Source of the DNA: Arcicella aurantiaca
Lineage (GTDB): Bacteria > Bacteroidota > Bacteroidia > Cytophagales > Spirosomataceae
Reading direction: 5' to 3'
Assembly (NCBI RefSeq): GCF_003148625.1
Contig: NZ_QGGO01000029.1
Location: 1-64,000 of the forward strand
Length of the DNA: 64,000 nucleotides
Below the pieces are notes generated by a model, which was given only the letters and a program-made list of their open reading frames with translations, searched no databases and was not told the DNA's origin. The position numbers were made by a program, and so were the translations under genes. Shown in pieces: positions 46,032-54,797 of this stretch; position 1 is the first letter of the stretch; each line of letters starts with the position of its first letter.

Positions 46032-47168
46032 CTAATAATTTATAGATAATTCTTTGAAAACATCCAGTGCCAAATGAAAAGCATCATTGGCAGCAGGCAA
46101 GCCACAATATATGGCTGATTGCATAATTACTTCTTTAATTTCGGCAACAGTTACACCATTATTAAAGGCAGCTTTTACGTGCATTTTAAACTCTGCTGGA
46201 CGGTTCAATGCAATGAGCATTGCCATCGTTATTAAGCTCTTTTCTCGCTTGGCTAATTCGGGACGAGTCCAGATTTCCCCCCAAGCATATTTTGAGATAA
46301 ATTCCTGAAAATCAGCATTAAAATTATTAATAGTTGCCGTAGCTTTATCGACATGAGCATTGCCTAAAACGGTACGTCTAACGTGCATTCCTTTTTCAAA
46401 AACGGTTTGCCCTGCAATAAATTCAATGATAGTTTCTGCAAATTCTTTCGGTAATTCGGTAGCCGATAAGTGCCGTGCATGAAGAACTCTAAGATGAGAA
46501 GCGGGAATTTCATTGGCAATAAATTCGGCTTGTTCTACATTAGTTACGGGGTCTTCATCGCCTGTAATTACTAAGGTTTCAACGGACACTTTTTGTAATT
46601 CTTCTCTAAAATCTGCATCACGAATAGCCGCACAACAATTGCAATATCCTGTTACATTACTTCGCAAAAACATGGCGTGCGTTTGGGCTACTCGTTGAGG
46701 ATTTTTCACTCTAAAATCTTCGGTAAACCATCTTTCTATTGTGTCGTCCACAATAGCTTGCATTCCGTTTGCTTTTAGCGTTGTGATTCTTCCGTTCCAT
46801 CTTTCATCATTCCCAATTTTTGCTCCCGTATTGCACACAATGAGTTTTTTGATACGATTTGGATAGTTCAAACCCAACCATTGCCCGATTAATCCACCCA
46901 TAGAAAGTCCACAAAAATAGGCTTCTTGAATATTGAGTTGGTCTAATAAATCAATGACATCTTGACCTAAAATTGCAATCGTATAAGGAGAATCAACGCC
47001 ATGTTCTACGCTTCCACCGTGTCCACGAGTATCGTATTGTAAAACTCTGAAATAAGGAAGTAAATATGGAATTACTTCGTCCCACATCATCATTTCAGAA
47101 CCCAAAGAGTTAGAAAAAACTAATACTGGGCTGTTGGGTGTTCCCTGAATTTTATAGTTTGTTTGCAT
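46032..47168 (-). CDS. Fused 3-oxoadipate enol-lactonase / 4-carboxymuconolactone decarboxylase (PcaD-PcaC, PcaL type)
   Basis: The 378-residue chain has an N-terminal alpha/beta hydrolase (about 1-250) with nucleophile elbow CGLSMGGLIG, DTRGHG and the acid/His region (TGDEDPVTN, HARHLS). The C-terminal CMD domain (about 260-378) has the motif EIWTRPELAKREKSLITMAML and MQSAIYCGLPAANDA. It performs two successive steps: decarboxylation of 4-carboxymuconolactone, then hydrolysis of the enol-lactone to 3-oxoadipate. Such fusions are called PcaL in actinobacteria and some proteobacteria. It lies 64 bp after pcaB and four bases before pobA. Confidence 0.93.
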   Translation of the reverse strand: MQTNYKIQGTPNSPVLVFSNSLGSEMMMWDEVIPYLLPYFRVLQYDTRGHGGSVEHGVDSPYTIAILGQDVIDLLDQLNIQEAYFCGLSMGGLIGQWLGLNYPNRIKKLIVCNTGAKIGNDERWNGRITTLKANGMQAIVDDTIERWFTEDFRVKNPQRVAQTHAMFLRSNVTGYCNCCAAIRDADFREELQKVSVETLVITGDEDPVTNVEQAEFIANEIPASHLRVLHARHLSATELPKEFAETIIEFIAGQTVFEKGMHVRRTVLGNAHVDKATATINNFNADFQEFISKYAWGEIWTRPELAKREKSLITMAMLIALNRPAEFKMHVKAAFNNGVTVAEIKEVIMQSAIYCGLPAANDAFHLALDVFKELSINY

Positions 47169-47232
47169 CTTATGCTTTAAGCGGTACGCTATATGTTATA
47201 TGCTTTTACTTTCTGAAACTTATGCCTAAAGC

Positions 47233-48555
47233 CTATTGCTTAGAGCCTATTGCCAATATTGAATCAATAATTTCCAAACTCAAACCAATTGAATTTTCAG
47301 GTTTGAAGAGTTCGTCTAATTCGTTTTCGGATAAATCAACGGATAATTCTATCAGTTTTTCTTTCAAATGTTTACGTTCCGAAACGGCTGATTTACAGGC
47401 ATTTTCTACCAATTCATGAGCCGCTGATTTCCCAATTTTTGAAGCTAAAGCCAGAGAAACGTTTTCGGCATAAATCAAACCTTTCGTGATTTCGAGGTTT
47501 TGTAACATTCGGTTTTCCTCTACTTCCAAACCTTCTATTAATTCAATGCTACGCTCTAATGTTCCTGCGGTGAGTTGCATAATATCGGTCAAAACTTCCC
47601 ATTCCGAATGCCAAAGTCCTGCCGAACGCTCATGTTCCTGTGTCATTCCAGTAAGCATCGTTGCTACCAAATGCGGTACTCGATTAGCATTTGCCAAAAT
47701 TGCCGTTGATGTAACTGGATTTCGTTTATGGGGCATCGTACTTGACCCCCCTTTTCCTGCTGCGGCACCTTCAAACACCTCACCTACTTCCGTCTGCATT
47801 AATAATGTAATGTCTTTGGCAATTTTACCCAAACTTCCATTCAAAATTCCTAAAACAGCCGCAAACTCAGCTAAATTATCCCGATTGGTATGCCAAGAAT
47901 TTGCCGTTTCTACATCCAGAATCACCGCAAAAATATCTTTTACTCTTGGGCTTATTTGCTGATTCTGACTACCAACTGCTCCTGATAATTGAAGCATTAA
48001 AACTCGTTTTTTAACTTCTTCAATTCTTGCTTTTGAACGAACAATACCCTCTAACCATAAAGCCGTTTTTAAGCCAAAAGTGATTGGTTTTGCTTGTTGT
48101 AAAAGCGTTCTTCCAATCATAAAAGTATTGCGATGCTTTTGTGTAATGGCTATCAAATGATGTTCTAAAAGCCCTATTCTTTCCTCCAACCAATCAATAA
48201 AACCTTTGATTTGCAAAACCGTAGCCGTGTCCACCACGTCTTGACTGGTTGCTCCTAAATGTACGTATTTAGCCGCTTCAACGTCTTTCTTTTTAACTAT
48301 TCCCGTCAATTGTTTTACCAACGGAATGGCTGCGTTTCCACTCAATTTTATATCAGACTTTAGTCGTTCAAAGTCGATAAAATCAGTATGACAACATTGC
48401 TCAATTATCTCAGCAGCCGAGTCAGGAATAATTCCCTCCTTAGCTTGAGAAACCGCTAAAACGGCTTCAAATTGTAGCATTGTAGCCACTACATTCTTAT
48501 CAGAAAACAGTTCGTTGATTTCGTTAGAATAGAATATTTCGGAGTATAAGCTCAT
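47233..48555 (-). CDS. pcaB: 3-carboxy-cis,cis-muconate cycloisomerase PcaB
   Basis: The 440-residue protein belongs to the fumarase/aspartase superfamily, with the signature SSTMPHKRNP at residues 271-280 and HLGATSQDVVDTA near 99-112. It converts 3-carboxymuconate to 4-carboxymuconolactone. Length fits bacterial PcaB. The start overlaps the pcaG stop by four bases (ATGA), a sign of translational coupling. An adenylosuccinate-lyase role is excluded by context and the PcaB-type IFYSNEINELFSD start. Confidence 0.94.
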   Translation of the reverse strand: MSLYSEIFYSNEINELFSDKNVVATMLQFEAVLAVSQAKEGIIPDSAAEIIEQCCHTDFIDFERLKSDIKLSGNAAIPLVKQLTGIVKKKDVEAAKYVHLGATSQDVVDTATVLQIKGFIDWLEERIGLLEHHLIAITQKHRNTFMIGRTLLQQAKPITFGLKTALWLEGIVRSKARIEEVKKRVLMLQLSGAVGSQNQQISPRVKDIFAVILDVETANSWHTNRDNLAEFAAVLGILNGSLGKIAKDITLLMQTEVGEVFEGAAAGKGGSSTMPHKRNPVTSTAILANANRVPHLVATMLTGMTQEHERSAGLWHSEWEVLTDIMQLTAGTLERSIELIEGLEVEENRMLQNLEITKGLIYAENVSLALASKIGKSAAHELVENACKSAVSERKHLKEKLIELSVDLSENELDELFKPENSIGLSLEIIDSILAIGSKQ

Positions 48556-49091
48556 ATTTCAAAAAAGACTGTTTCGTTTTCGCCCTGCATATAAATATTA
48601 AACTCGTATCCTGACGACGAACCGCTTGCCCCATTTTTCTGAGCAATCAACGTTTTCCGTCTTTCTTTTTCAACAGAATTTAAAACTTCGTCTTTTTCAT
48701 TAAGTGCTACTTCGTCAGAAAAATAAATCCTTGAATATGAATGAATTAGCTGCCCACGCATGAAAATTATTACCGATAAATACGGAGCTTGTCCATTCAC
48801 CGACTTGGGTTTGATAGTATGAAAAATGAATCTACTTTGCGAGTCAGTTCCTGTTCCGAATCTGCCAAAAAGTTGATTTTCACCATCATTTTGCCAAATC
48901 TCAATCATGGCATCAGGAATGACATTATTCTCACCATCAAAGACTTTCCCAACAATGGTTATTGCCTCTGGATGTTCAGTTGGATTAACCATTATGTTAC
49001 CCACTAAACTTTTGAAATTATATAAATATTGCTCAGGCGTAAGGCTATAAGCGAAATATGGACCTACGGTTTGAGATGGAGTCTGTTTCAT
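48552..49091 (-). CDS. pcaG: Protocatechuate 3,4-dioxygenase alpha subunit PcaG
   Basis: The 179-residue intradiol dioxygenase-fold protein (QTPSQTVGPYFAYSL, VFDGENNVIPDAMIEIWQ, YLSVIIFMRGQLIHSYSRIYF) lacks the full Tyr/His iron-ligand set, as expected for the alpha subunit. It forms the active site together with PcaH. The typical length is about 180-200 residues. It is translationally coupled to pcaB and separated from pcaH by 79 bp that contain a 13-bp inverted repeat. Confidence 0.93.
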   Translation of the reverse strand: MKQTPSQTVGPYFAYSLTPEQYLYNFKSLVGNIMVNPTEHPEAITIVGKVFDGENNVIPDAMIEIWQNDGENQLFGRFGTGTDSQSRFIFHTIKPKSVNGQAPYLSVIIFMRGQLIHSYSRIYFSDEVALNEKDEVLNSVEKERRKTLIAQKNGASGSSSGYEFNIYMQGENETVFFEI

Positions 49092-49095
49092 TTTG

Positions 49096-49159
49096 GAATT
49101 ACGATTTACGAATTACGAGTTTTGAATTATTTTTAATTTTCATTCATAAATCGTAATTC
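49096..49159. repeat. Inverted repeat GAATTACGATTTA between pcaH and pcaG
   Basis: Arms at 49096-49108 and 49147-49159 are perfect 13-bp reverse complements with a 38-bp AT-rich spacer. It may form an intercistronic mRNA stem, tuning expression of pcaG relative to pcaH. Confidence 0.6.
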
Positions 49160-49170
49160 GTCATTCTAAA

Positions 49171-49878
49171 CTATTGTTTTTCAAATGGTGTTGCGTTGTT
49201 TCCTCTCAATACAAAATCGAAACGATAACCTAAGGCAAAATTGGGTTCGGTAATTGATAAGTCGAATTGAGAAATTAACAAATCACGTCCTTTGGGTGGA
49301 ACAGCCAAATAAATTGGGTCGTATTGTAAAAGTGGGTCACCCGGAAAATACATTTGCGTCACCAAACGATTGGTAATATTTGCCCCAAACAAAGAAAAGT
49401 GAATGTGGTTTGGTCGCCAAGCATTAGGGTGATTTCCCCAAGGATACGCCCCCGGTTTGATGGTATAAAATTTATAATTTCCTTCCGAATCCGTCATGCA
49501 ACGCCCCGCACCCAAGAAGTTAGGGTCGAGCGGAGCATCATGTTGGTCAACTTTATGCACATAACGCCCGCATGAATTAGCTTGCCAAATTTCGATTAAA
49601 GTATTCGGAATCGGGCGACCGTTTTCGTTCATTACTTTACCATGAACAACAATTCTTTCGCCCAAAGGCTGACCGTTTACGATTGAATTTTTGGTTAAAT
49701 CATGGTCAAATTCGCCTAAATTAAAATCACCAAAAACAGGCCCAGAAAGTTCTGATAATGACTGTTTTAAAAGCACCAAAGGCTTGGTTGGCGACCGTAA
49801 AATAGTCGATTTATATTCGGGTGCTAAATACGGAGGATGAACTTCTCTATCAAAAAGATTATAAATTATATCGCTCAT
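49171..49878 (-). CDS. pcaH: Protocatechuate 3,4-dioxygenase beta subunit PcaH
   Basis: The 235-residue beta subunit carries the non-heme Fe(III) ligands: Tyr in SCGRYVHKVDQHD, Tyr in GAYPWGNHPNAWRPNHIHFS and the two His of NHIH. It cleaves protocatechuate between its hydroxyls to 3-carboxy-cis,cis-muconate. It is the first gene of the minus-strand operon pcaH-pcaG-pcaB-pcaDC-pobA. A promoter-like TACATTTG lies 33 bp upstream, and a divergent AraC regulator starts 152 bp away. Length and motifs fit the family well. Confidence 0.95.
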   Translation of the reverse strand: MSDIIYNLFDREVHPPYLAPEYKSTILRSPTKPLVLLKQSLSELSGPVFGDFNLGEFDHDLTKNSIVNGQPLGERIVVHGKVMNENGRPIPNTLIEIWQANSCGRYVHKVDQHDAPLDPNFLGAGRCMTDSEGNYKFYTIKPGAYPWGNHPNAWRPNHIHFSLFGANITNRLVTQMYFPGDPLLQYDPIYLAVPPKGRDLLISQFDLSITEPNFALGYRFDFVLRGNNATPFEKQ

Positions 49879-49910
49879 TGATTCAATAATTATTTGGTTT
49901 GAATTCTATG

Positions 49911-49918
49911 CAAATGTA
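49911..49918 (-). promoter_or_regulatory. Bacteroidota-type -7 element of pcaH promoter
   Basis: On the minus strand TACATTTG matches the Bacteroidota -7 consensus TAnnTTTG. Its position predicts a transcript start about 25 nt before the pcaH ATG. I see no good TTTG at -33, which would fit an activator-dependent promoter. Confidence 0.45.
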
Positions 49919-49960
49919 TAAGGTTGTAAAAGGTTCTTGTTGGATAAATTGAAATAAAAA

Positions 49961-50029
49961 TTGCACAATTCAAACATTTAATCAATATTTGAATTGAAAT
50001 AATACCAGAATTTGCATTATTGAAACATT
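49961..50029. promoter_or_regulatory. Candidate operator of the AraC regulator (direct and inverted repeats)
   Basis: TTGCACAATTCAAACATT (49961-49978) is repeated with three mismatches at 50012-50029, directly before the araC-type start codon. Between them, CAATTCAAA / TTTGAATTG (49966-49974, 49988-49996) form an inverted repeat. AraC proteins bind such paired sites, so this may serve both activation of pcaH and autoregulation. Confidence 0.5.
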
Positions 50030-50030
50030 C

Positions 50031-50909
50031 ATGAATAATAATTTGCTCAATTTTAAAGGTTTATATGGGGATAATCAGTCATCGCCCCTACCCGAATTTA
50101 TCCACCTCGAAGCCTTAGAATTGAGAAGTAAAGTGTATGATTGGGAAATTACCGAACACCTTCACACCGATTTAATTCAGATTTTCATTTTCTCTTCGGG
50201 CGAAGGTTTATTGATTTCTGAAAACAAGAAAATTGCCTTAAATACGCCTTCCATTTTAATGATTCCTGCCAATACTTTACATGGTTTTGTGTTTCAGTCA
50301 AATATCTGTGGCGATGTGCTTACTTTTTCAGAATCTTTTCTTGAAAATATCTTTAAAAATTCCCCTCACGTGACTTTGGGTTTAAATAATTTGAAGAACT
50401 TTTCTTTCGAGACAAACCTCAAAAGTTTTGAAGAAATGCAGTATTTGAAGAACAAAATTGAAGAAGAATTGCAAACAGAAAATCTTGAGAAACAAATTTC
50501 ATTACGAGCTTTTTTCCAACTCTTTTTTGTGAATCTGTATCGTTTGAGTTTGCAAAATGACAATCAAATTTCAAAGTCGGACAATAGAACGATTGGGTAT
50601 TTTCAGGCTTTCCAAAAAAGTGTAAAACAGTCGCTTCATGAGTCAAAATCTATCAACGATTACGCCCAAGAACTGAATATTACGGCGGTGCATCTTAATA
50701 GAATTTGTCAATCGTTGGTACAAAAATCAGCCTTACAAATTGTACATGAATATTTGGTAAATGAAGCGAAAAAATATCTTTTAAACACATCTCATTCCAT
50801 CGCTGAGATTTCTTATTTTTTAGATTTTAAAGACCCCGCCTATTTCACCCGACTTTTCAAAAAGCAAACGGGTTTATCACCGAGTGAATTTCGGAATAGT
50901 AATAAGTAA
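50031..50909 (+). CDS. AraC-family regulator of the 4-hydroxybenzoate/protocatechuate genes
   Basis: The 292-residue protein has an N-terminal cupin-like sensor (about 30-130; ITEHLHTDLIQIFIFSSGEG, LMIPANTLHGF) and a C-terminal double HTH of AraC type (about 195-290; INDYAQELNITAVHLNRICQ, IAEISYFLDFKDPAYFTRLFKKQTG). It is divergent from pcaH. The overall form resembles PobR-type AraC activators that respond to 4-hydroxybenzoate, which is a reasonable guess for the ligand here. Two direct repeats precede its own start, suggesting autoregulation. Confidence 0.85.
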   Translation: MNNNLLNFKGLYGDNQSSPLPEFIHLEALELRSKVYDWEITEHLHTDLIQIFIFSSGEGLLISENKKIALNTPSILMIPANTLHGFVFQSNICGDVLTFSESFLENIFKNSPHVTLGLNNLKNFSFETNLKSFEEMQYLKNKIEEELQTENLEKQISLRAFFQLFFVNLYRLSLQNDNQISKSDNRTIGYFQAFQKSVKQSLHESKSINDYAQELNITAVHLNRICQSLVQKSALQIVHEYLVNEAKKYLLNTSHSIAEISYFLDFKDPAYFTRLFKKQTGLSPSEFRNSNK

Positions 50910-51069
50910 TGAATTTGGTTACTGGAAATTAGTTATTGGTGGATTGGTCTTCGTAAAATAACCCTAAATACTTGATAAATTTGAATTTTAATCGGCTATC
51001 TATTTAGTAGAATTAGAAATCCTATTTAGTAGTTTTTGTGAACGCTGTCAGGTTTGACCCCTGACTGCA

Positions 51070-51207
51070 TTAGTTATAATCAACTTCAAAATCTAAATCT
51101 TCCTCTCCAATTTCATAATAACTTTTTCTTATCAAAAACTCAAGAAACAAGTATTGGACTTTTAAATGATTAAAATTGAATTTTGCAAGACATTTTAATT
51201 CATTATT
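51070..51207 (-). pseudogene. Possible C-terminal remnant of a protein gene
   Basis: A short minus-strand frame without a start codon encodes about 45 residues that look protein-like (KFNFNHLKVQYLFLEFLIRK, then EIGEEDLDFEVDYN and a stop). It is bounded upstream by a stop codon. It could be the decayed end of a lost gene. The rest of 50910-51454 holds a GTCAGG/CCTGAC hairpin near 51050 and a GACAGGTTT-a-AAACCTGTC palindrome at 51324-51342, and no intact gene. Confidence 0.25.
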
Positions 51208-51323
51208 GGATTATCATTTTTGAAATTATTGGTTCAACTACAATAATAAAGTTCAAAAAGCCTTTTAAATGGTTTGGAAGCACAAAAGCAATTCAGATTT
51301 CTAATCTGTTAAATAAACGCTTA

Positions 51324-51342
51324 GACAGGTTTAAAACCTGTC
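51324..51342. repeat. Palindrome GACAGGTTTAAAACCTGTC
   Basis: Nine-base arms around a single base. The same GACAGG...CCTGTC theme recurs in the 53705-53870 intergenic repeats, which points to a dispersed short palindromic family. Confidence 0.6.
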
Positions 51343-51454
51343 CTACTTATGCCAAAAACAGGCTTTTCTAATCAGATTTATTTATTGAACAAACGGTTAT
51401 TTACCAGTATAATTTCAAAATATTCTTGTCAAAACATTTTAATTGAAAATAATT

Positions 51455-52738
51455 ATGAAGCGAATTATCAAAGAAGCAATTGCTTTATTTGAAGCAGAGT
51501 CGAACGATAAAAAAGTAAGAGAAACCGTTGAAAACCTCATTAACGAAGTAAAAACGGGTGGAGATACCGCCGTAAAAGCATTGTCTGCCAGATTAGATAA
51601 TTGGTCGCCCGAAAGTTTTAGACTTTCTCCAGAGCAAATCGAAGGTATCATGGCAAGTTTGCCAGCACAGGTAATTGAAGACATCAAATTTGCCCAAGCA
51701 CAAATTAGAAATTTTGCCACGCATCAAAAAAATGCTTTGAAAGACATTGAAGTCGAAACACTTCCCGGAGTTTTCTTGGGACACAAAAATGTACCTGTCA
51801 ATAGCGTAGGTTGCTATGTTCCGGGTGGACGTTATCCGATGGTTGCCTCCGCACACATGAGCGTACTTACCGCTAAAGTTGCGGGTGTGAAACGTGTTGT
51901 AGCGTGTACTCCGCCCATCAAAGGCGAAATTCCAGCGGCAACTGTGGCAGCTATGTATTTGGCAGGTGCAGACGAAATTTATCTTTTAGGTGGCGTACAG
52001 GCAATTGCGGCAATGGCTTTGGGAACAGAAACAATTGACTCAGTTGATATGATTGTGGGGCCGGGAAATGCTTACGTTGCAGAAGCAAAAAGACAATTAT
52101 TTGGCAAAATCGGCATTGATTTATTGGCTGGGCCAACCGAAACTTTAGTGATTGCCGATGAAACCAGTGATGCCGAAATCTGTGCCACTGACTTACTCGG
52201 ACAAGCGGAACATGGACCAACTTCCCCTGCTATTTTATTGACAAATTGCGAACAATTGGCTTACGATACTATCAAAGAAGTTGAACGCCAATTGACTATT
52301 TTACCAACGGCTGATGTGGCAAGCATCGCTTGGAGAGACTACGGACAAGTTATTTTGGTGGATAGCATTGATGAATTGGTAGCAGAAGCCGACATCATTG
52401 CAAGCGAACACGTACAGGTTATGACTGCTGACCCACGTTATTTCTTGGAAAAAATGACCAATTTCGGAGCTTTATTTCTCGGAAAATATACCAACGTAGC
52501 TTACGGAGACAAAGTAATTGGAACAAATCACACGCTTCCAACCAAGCACGGAGCAAAATACACAGGTGGTTTATGGGTAGGAAAATTCATGAAAACGTGT
52601 ACGTATCAAGAAGTAAGAACGCCAGAAGCAAGTGCTATGATTGGTGAATATTGTTCAAGATTATGTGCTATTGAAAACTTTGCAGGACATCAAGAACAAG
52701 CGGATATTAGAGTGAGAAGATATAAAGCTATTTCGTAA
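51455..52738 (+). CDS. HisD-family NAD-dependent dehydrogenase (catabolic paralog of histidinol dehydrogenase)
   Basis: ATG 51455 gives 427 residues; a TTG 12 bases upstream is less likely. The zinc and catalytic residues of histidinol dehydrogenase are all present and spaced correctly: Q250 and H253 in [10 protein letters not shown]318-H319 in SEHVQV, D352 in [11 protein letters not shown] and H412 in FAGH; the signature [19 protein letters not shown] is intact. HisD enzymes oxidise a primary alcohol to the acid with 2 NAD+. No other histidine gene is near. The gene is followed by an SDR and a cyclase-family hydrolase, as in catabolic HisD relatives (for example sulfopropanediol dehydrogenase HpsN). 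The substrate is unknown; histidinol is possible but unlikely. Confidence 0.8.
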   Translation: MKRIIKEAIALFEAESNDKKVRETVENLINEVKTGGDTAVKALSARLDNWSPESFRLSPEQIEGIMASLPAQVIEDIKFAQAQIRNFATHQKNALKDIEVETLPGVFLGHKNVPVNSVGCYVPGGRYPMVASAHMSVLTAKVAGVKRVVACTPPIKGEIPAATVAAMYLAGADEIYLLGGVQAIAAMALGTETIDSVDMIVGPGNAYVAEAKRQLFGKIGIDLLAGPTETLVIADETSDAEICATDLLGQAEHGPTSPAILLTNCEQLAYDTIKEVERQLTILPTADVASIAWRDYGQVILVDSIDELVAEADIIASEHVQVMTADPRYFLEKMTNFGALFLGKYTNVAYGDKVIGTNHTLPTKHGAKYTGGLWVGKFMKTCTYQEVRTPEASAMIGEYCSRLCAIENFAGHQEQADIRVRRYKAIS

Positions 52739-52794
52739 ATTCGATTGAATACACTGTTTAATAAGTTATTAGGGAAGTCTAATTTTCTGAAAGA

Positions 52795-52876
52795 ACTTCT
52801 CGAAAGTGGAAGAAACTTTCGAGAAGTATAAAGCCCCGACTTCACTTCCCGAAAGTTATTTTTACTTTCGGGAAGT
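52795..52876. repeat. Two tandem palindromes of the ACTTCYCGAAAGT family
   Basis: ACTTCTCGAAAGT with its reverse complement (52795-52827, 7-nt loop) is followed by ACTTCCCGAAAGT with its reverse complement (52844-52876, 7-nt loop). The two stems differ by a compensated C-G to T-A change. They lie between the HisD-family and SDR genes. A third member is at 42752. Confidence 0.8.
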
Positions 52877-52951
52877 TCCCTTAAAACTTATTAAACACTA
52901 TATTTAATCGAACAAAACTTTGGTATAAAATACTCTTCAAAATCTTAAATT

Positions 52952-53707
52952 ATGGAAAAATCGTCATCAAGAAAAATCGTCTTAGTAACAGGCGGAGCAG
53001 GCGAAATTGGCTCTGCTATTTGTAGAAAATTCGCAGAAAATGGCTTTGATGTTGTCATTACCTATAACTCAAATTCTCAAAAAGCAGAAGCTCTGTTAAG
53101 CACTTTGCCTGAAGGAAATCATACGATTTTTCATGCTCCAAATACCGATGCAGAAAAAGTAAATGCTTTGAAACATTTGGTGGCTGAGAAATACGGAAAA
53201 TTAGACGTTTTGGTGAATAATGCAGGCATCACAACGCCTGTTCCCCATGATGATTTGGAAGCATTAAGCGATGAATGGATTGACAAAATTATGCAAACCA
53301 ATTTCAGAGGAACGTTTGCCATGAATAGAGCTTTTAAAGATTTATTGATGAAATCAGAAGAAAATACTGCTCTGATTGTCAATATTTCATCTATTGCAGG
53401 TATTTATGGAATTGGCTCAAATGTAGCGTATTGTGCCTCAAAAGCCGCTATTGATTCTATGACTCGTTCTTTAGGAAGAGCTTTAGCTCCGAAAATCAGA
53501 GTGGTTTCGGTTTCTCCCGGATTTGTGGAAGGTGAATATACCAAGAATTTTGACCCTGCATTTTTACAAAATCAAAAGGAAAATACACCACTCGGACGTT
53601 TTGCAATGAATGAAGACGTAGCCAACGCCGTTTTTGCCGTCGCAACGCAACTGACTTTTTCTACTGGAAATATCATTACAGTTGATGGTGGAAGGCTTTT
53701 GAAGTAG
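52952..53707 (+). CDS. Short-chain dehydrogenase/reductase
   Basis: The 251-residue protein is a classical SDR: nucleotide-binding VTGGAGEIGSA (residues 12-21), NNAG (89-92), catalytic Ser in NISSIAG (146/147), Y160 and K164 of YCASK, and a C-terminal VDGGRLLK. It resembles 3-oxoacyl-ACP reductase-like enzymes used broadly for alcohol/ketone oxidoreduction. The position between a HisD-type enzyme and a cyclase-family hydrolase suggests that it oxidises a hydroxyl of the same catabolic substrate. The substrate cannot be named. It is separated from neighbours by about 200 bp of palindromic repeats on each side. Confidence 0.88.
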   Translation: MEKSSSRKIVLVTGGAGEIGSAICRKFAENGFDVVITYNSNSQKAEALLSTLPEGNHTIFHAPNTDAEKVNALKHLVAEKYGKLDVLVNNAGITTPVPHDDLEALSDEWIDKIMQTNFRGTFAMNRAFKDLLMKSEENTALIVNISSIAGIYGIGSNVAYCASKAAIDSMTRSLGRALAPKIRVVSVSPGFVEGEYTKNFDPAFLQNQKENTPLGRFAMNEDVANAVFAVATQLTFSTGNIITVDGGRLLK

Positions 53708-53870
53708 GACAGGTTTTCAACATGTCAAATGGACGTGATAGGTTGGAAACTTAAGATAAGTTCGCAAAACGGTAAACGCTTTTAAACCTGTCAAATGGAC
53801 GTGATAGGTTGGAAACCCGTCCTACTGGATAAAATTAGATATTATTGACAGGTTAAAAACCTGTACTACT
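53705..53870. repeat. Intergenic short-repeat cluster
   Basis: A 28-base unit (core TCAAATGGACGTGATAGGTT) occurs twice, at 53723-53750 and 53789-53816. Outer GTAGGACAGG... and ...CGTCCTAC ends form an imperfect inverted repeat, and a further GACAGGTTAAAAACCTGT palindrome follows near 53850. It looks like stacked palindromic repeat elements with no coding content. Confidence 0.65.
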
Positions 53871-53909
53871 TGTAAATCAAAAACATTAACCTCCCAAACG
53901 GGACTCAAT

Positions 53910-54668
53910 ATGAAAATAATCGACCTTTCTGTAACCATTTCAGAAGAAATTAAAGAGCCACTTCCTACCAAAATCGTCTATGAAGACCATAAAGAAGGAG
54001 CTAAAAAAATGGGTGGAAAATTGTTTGAAGGCATCGCAGGTGATGTTTTCATCAATGGAAATGGACCTGCGGGCGAATTCCTGACGGTAACAAGTCACTG
54101 CGGAACACACGTAGATGCTCCTTACCATTATTACCCAACTTGCGAAGGCAAACCATCAAGAACCATTGACGAAATGCCTTTAGATTGGTTTTTTCACGAT
54201 GGCGTTGTGCTTGATTTTACGGACAAACCAGACGGCTATATGTTTGAGCCAGAGGATTTAATAGAAAAATTAGCAGCGATTAATTATACGTTGAAACCTT
54301 TTGATATTGTTTTAATTCGTTGCGATGCAGACAAAAGACTGCATGATGATGACTTTGTAAAAATCCACGTGGGGGCTTCCGCCAAAGCTACACATTGGTT
54401 GATTGACCAAGGCATTAAAGTAATGGGAACTGACGGTTGGGGTTGGGATATTCCCTTGCATATTCAAGCGGCAGATTACAAAGCCAATCCAAGAGATGGC
54501 GTAATTTGGCAAGCTCATTATGTCGGAATTGAAAAAGAATATTGTCAGATTGAAAAATTGGCAAACTTAGACCAATTACCTCCATTCGGCTTTAAAGTTT
54601 CTTGTTTCCCTGCCAAAATCAAAGCAGCAAGTGCAGGTTGGACAAGAGCCGTAGCCATTATTGAATAG
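53910..54668 (+). CDS. Cyclase-family (kynurenine-formamidase-like) metal-dependent hydrolase
   Basis: The 252-residue protein belongs to the PF04199 cyclase family, shown by the HCGTHVDAPYH motif (H63, H67, D69, H73) that binds Zn or Mn and by VMGTDGWGWD further on. Members open amides, lactones or cyclic esters (kynurenine formamidase, isatin hydrolase, and polyketide cyclases by old name). Cytoplasmic: no signal peptide. Its place after the HisD-like and SDR genes suggests hydrolysis of an intermediate such as a lactone. The gene is a third member of a putative cytoplasmic catabolic trio. Confidence 0.85.
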   Translation: MKIIDLSVTISEEIKEPLPTKIVYEDHKEGAKKMGGKLFEGIAGDVFINGNGPAGEFLTVTSHCGTHVDAPYHYYPTCEGKPSRTIDEMPLDWFFHDGVVLDFTDKPDGYMFEPEDLIEKLAAINYTLKPFDIVLIRCDADKRLHDDDFVKIHVGASAKATHWLIDQGIKVMGTDGWGWDIPLHIQAADYKANPRDGVIWQAHYVGIEKEYCQIEKLANLDQLPPFGFKVSCFPAKIKAASAGWTRAVAIIE

Positions 54669-54797
54669 TGATTTTTGAAGAAAAAATTTAATTCGTTGAA
54701 TTTTAAGTTAATTTTATCGAACGAATAAATTATAAAATCAAATGAAACTATGTACTTCCAACGGAGTATAATAATTTCAAAATCAAACACATACCCA

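Noticed and set aside
51183-51371. A 62-codon plus-strand frame before the HisD-type gene
   Set aside because: It runs through a palindromic repeat and reads as hydrophobic AT-rich translation without a recognisable domain.
51455-52738. Histidine biosynthesis locus
   Set aside because: Only a HisD-family gene is present; no hisG, hisC, hisB or others lie nearby, and the neighbours are catabolic.
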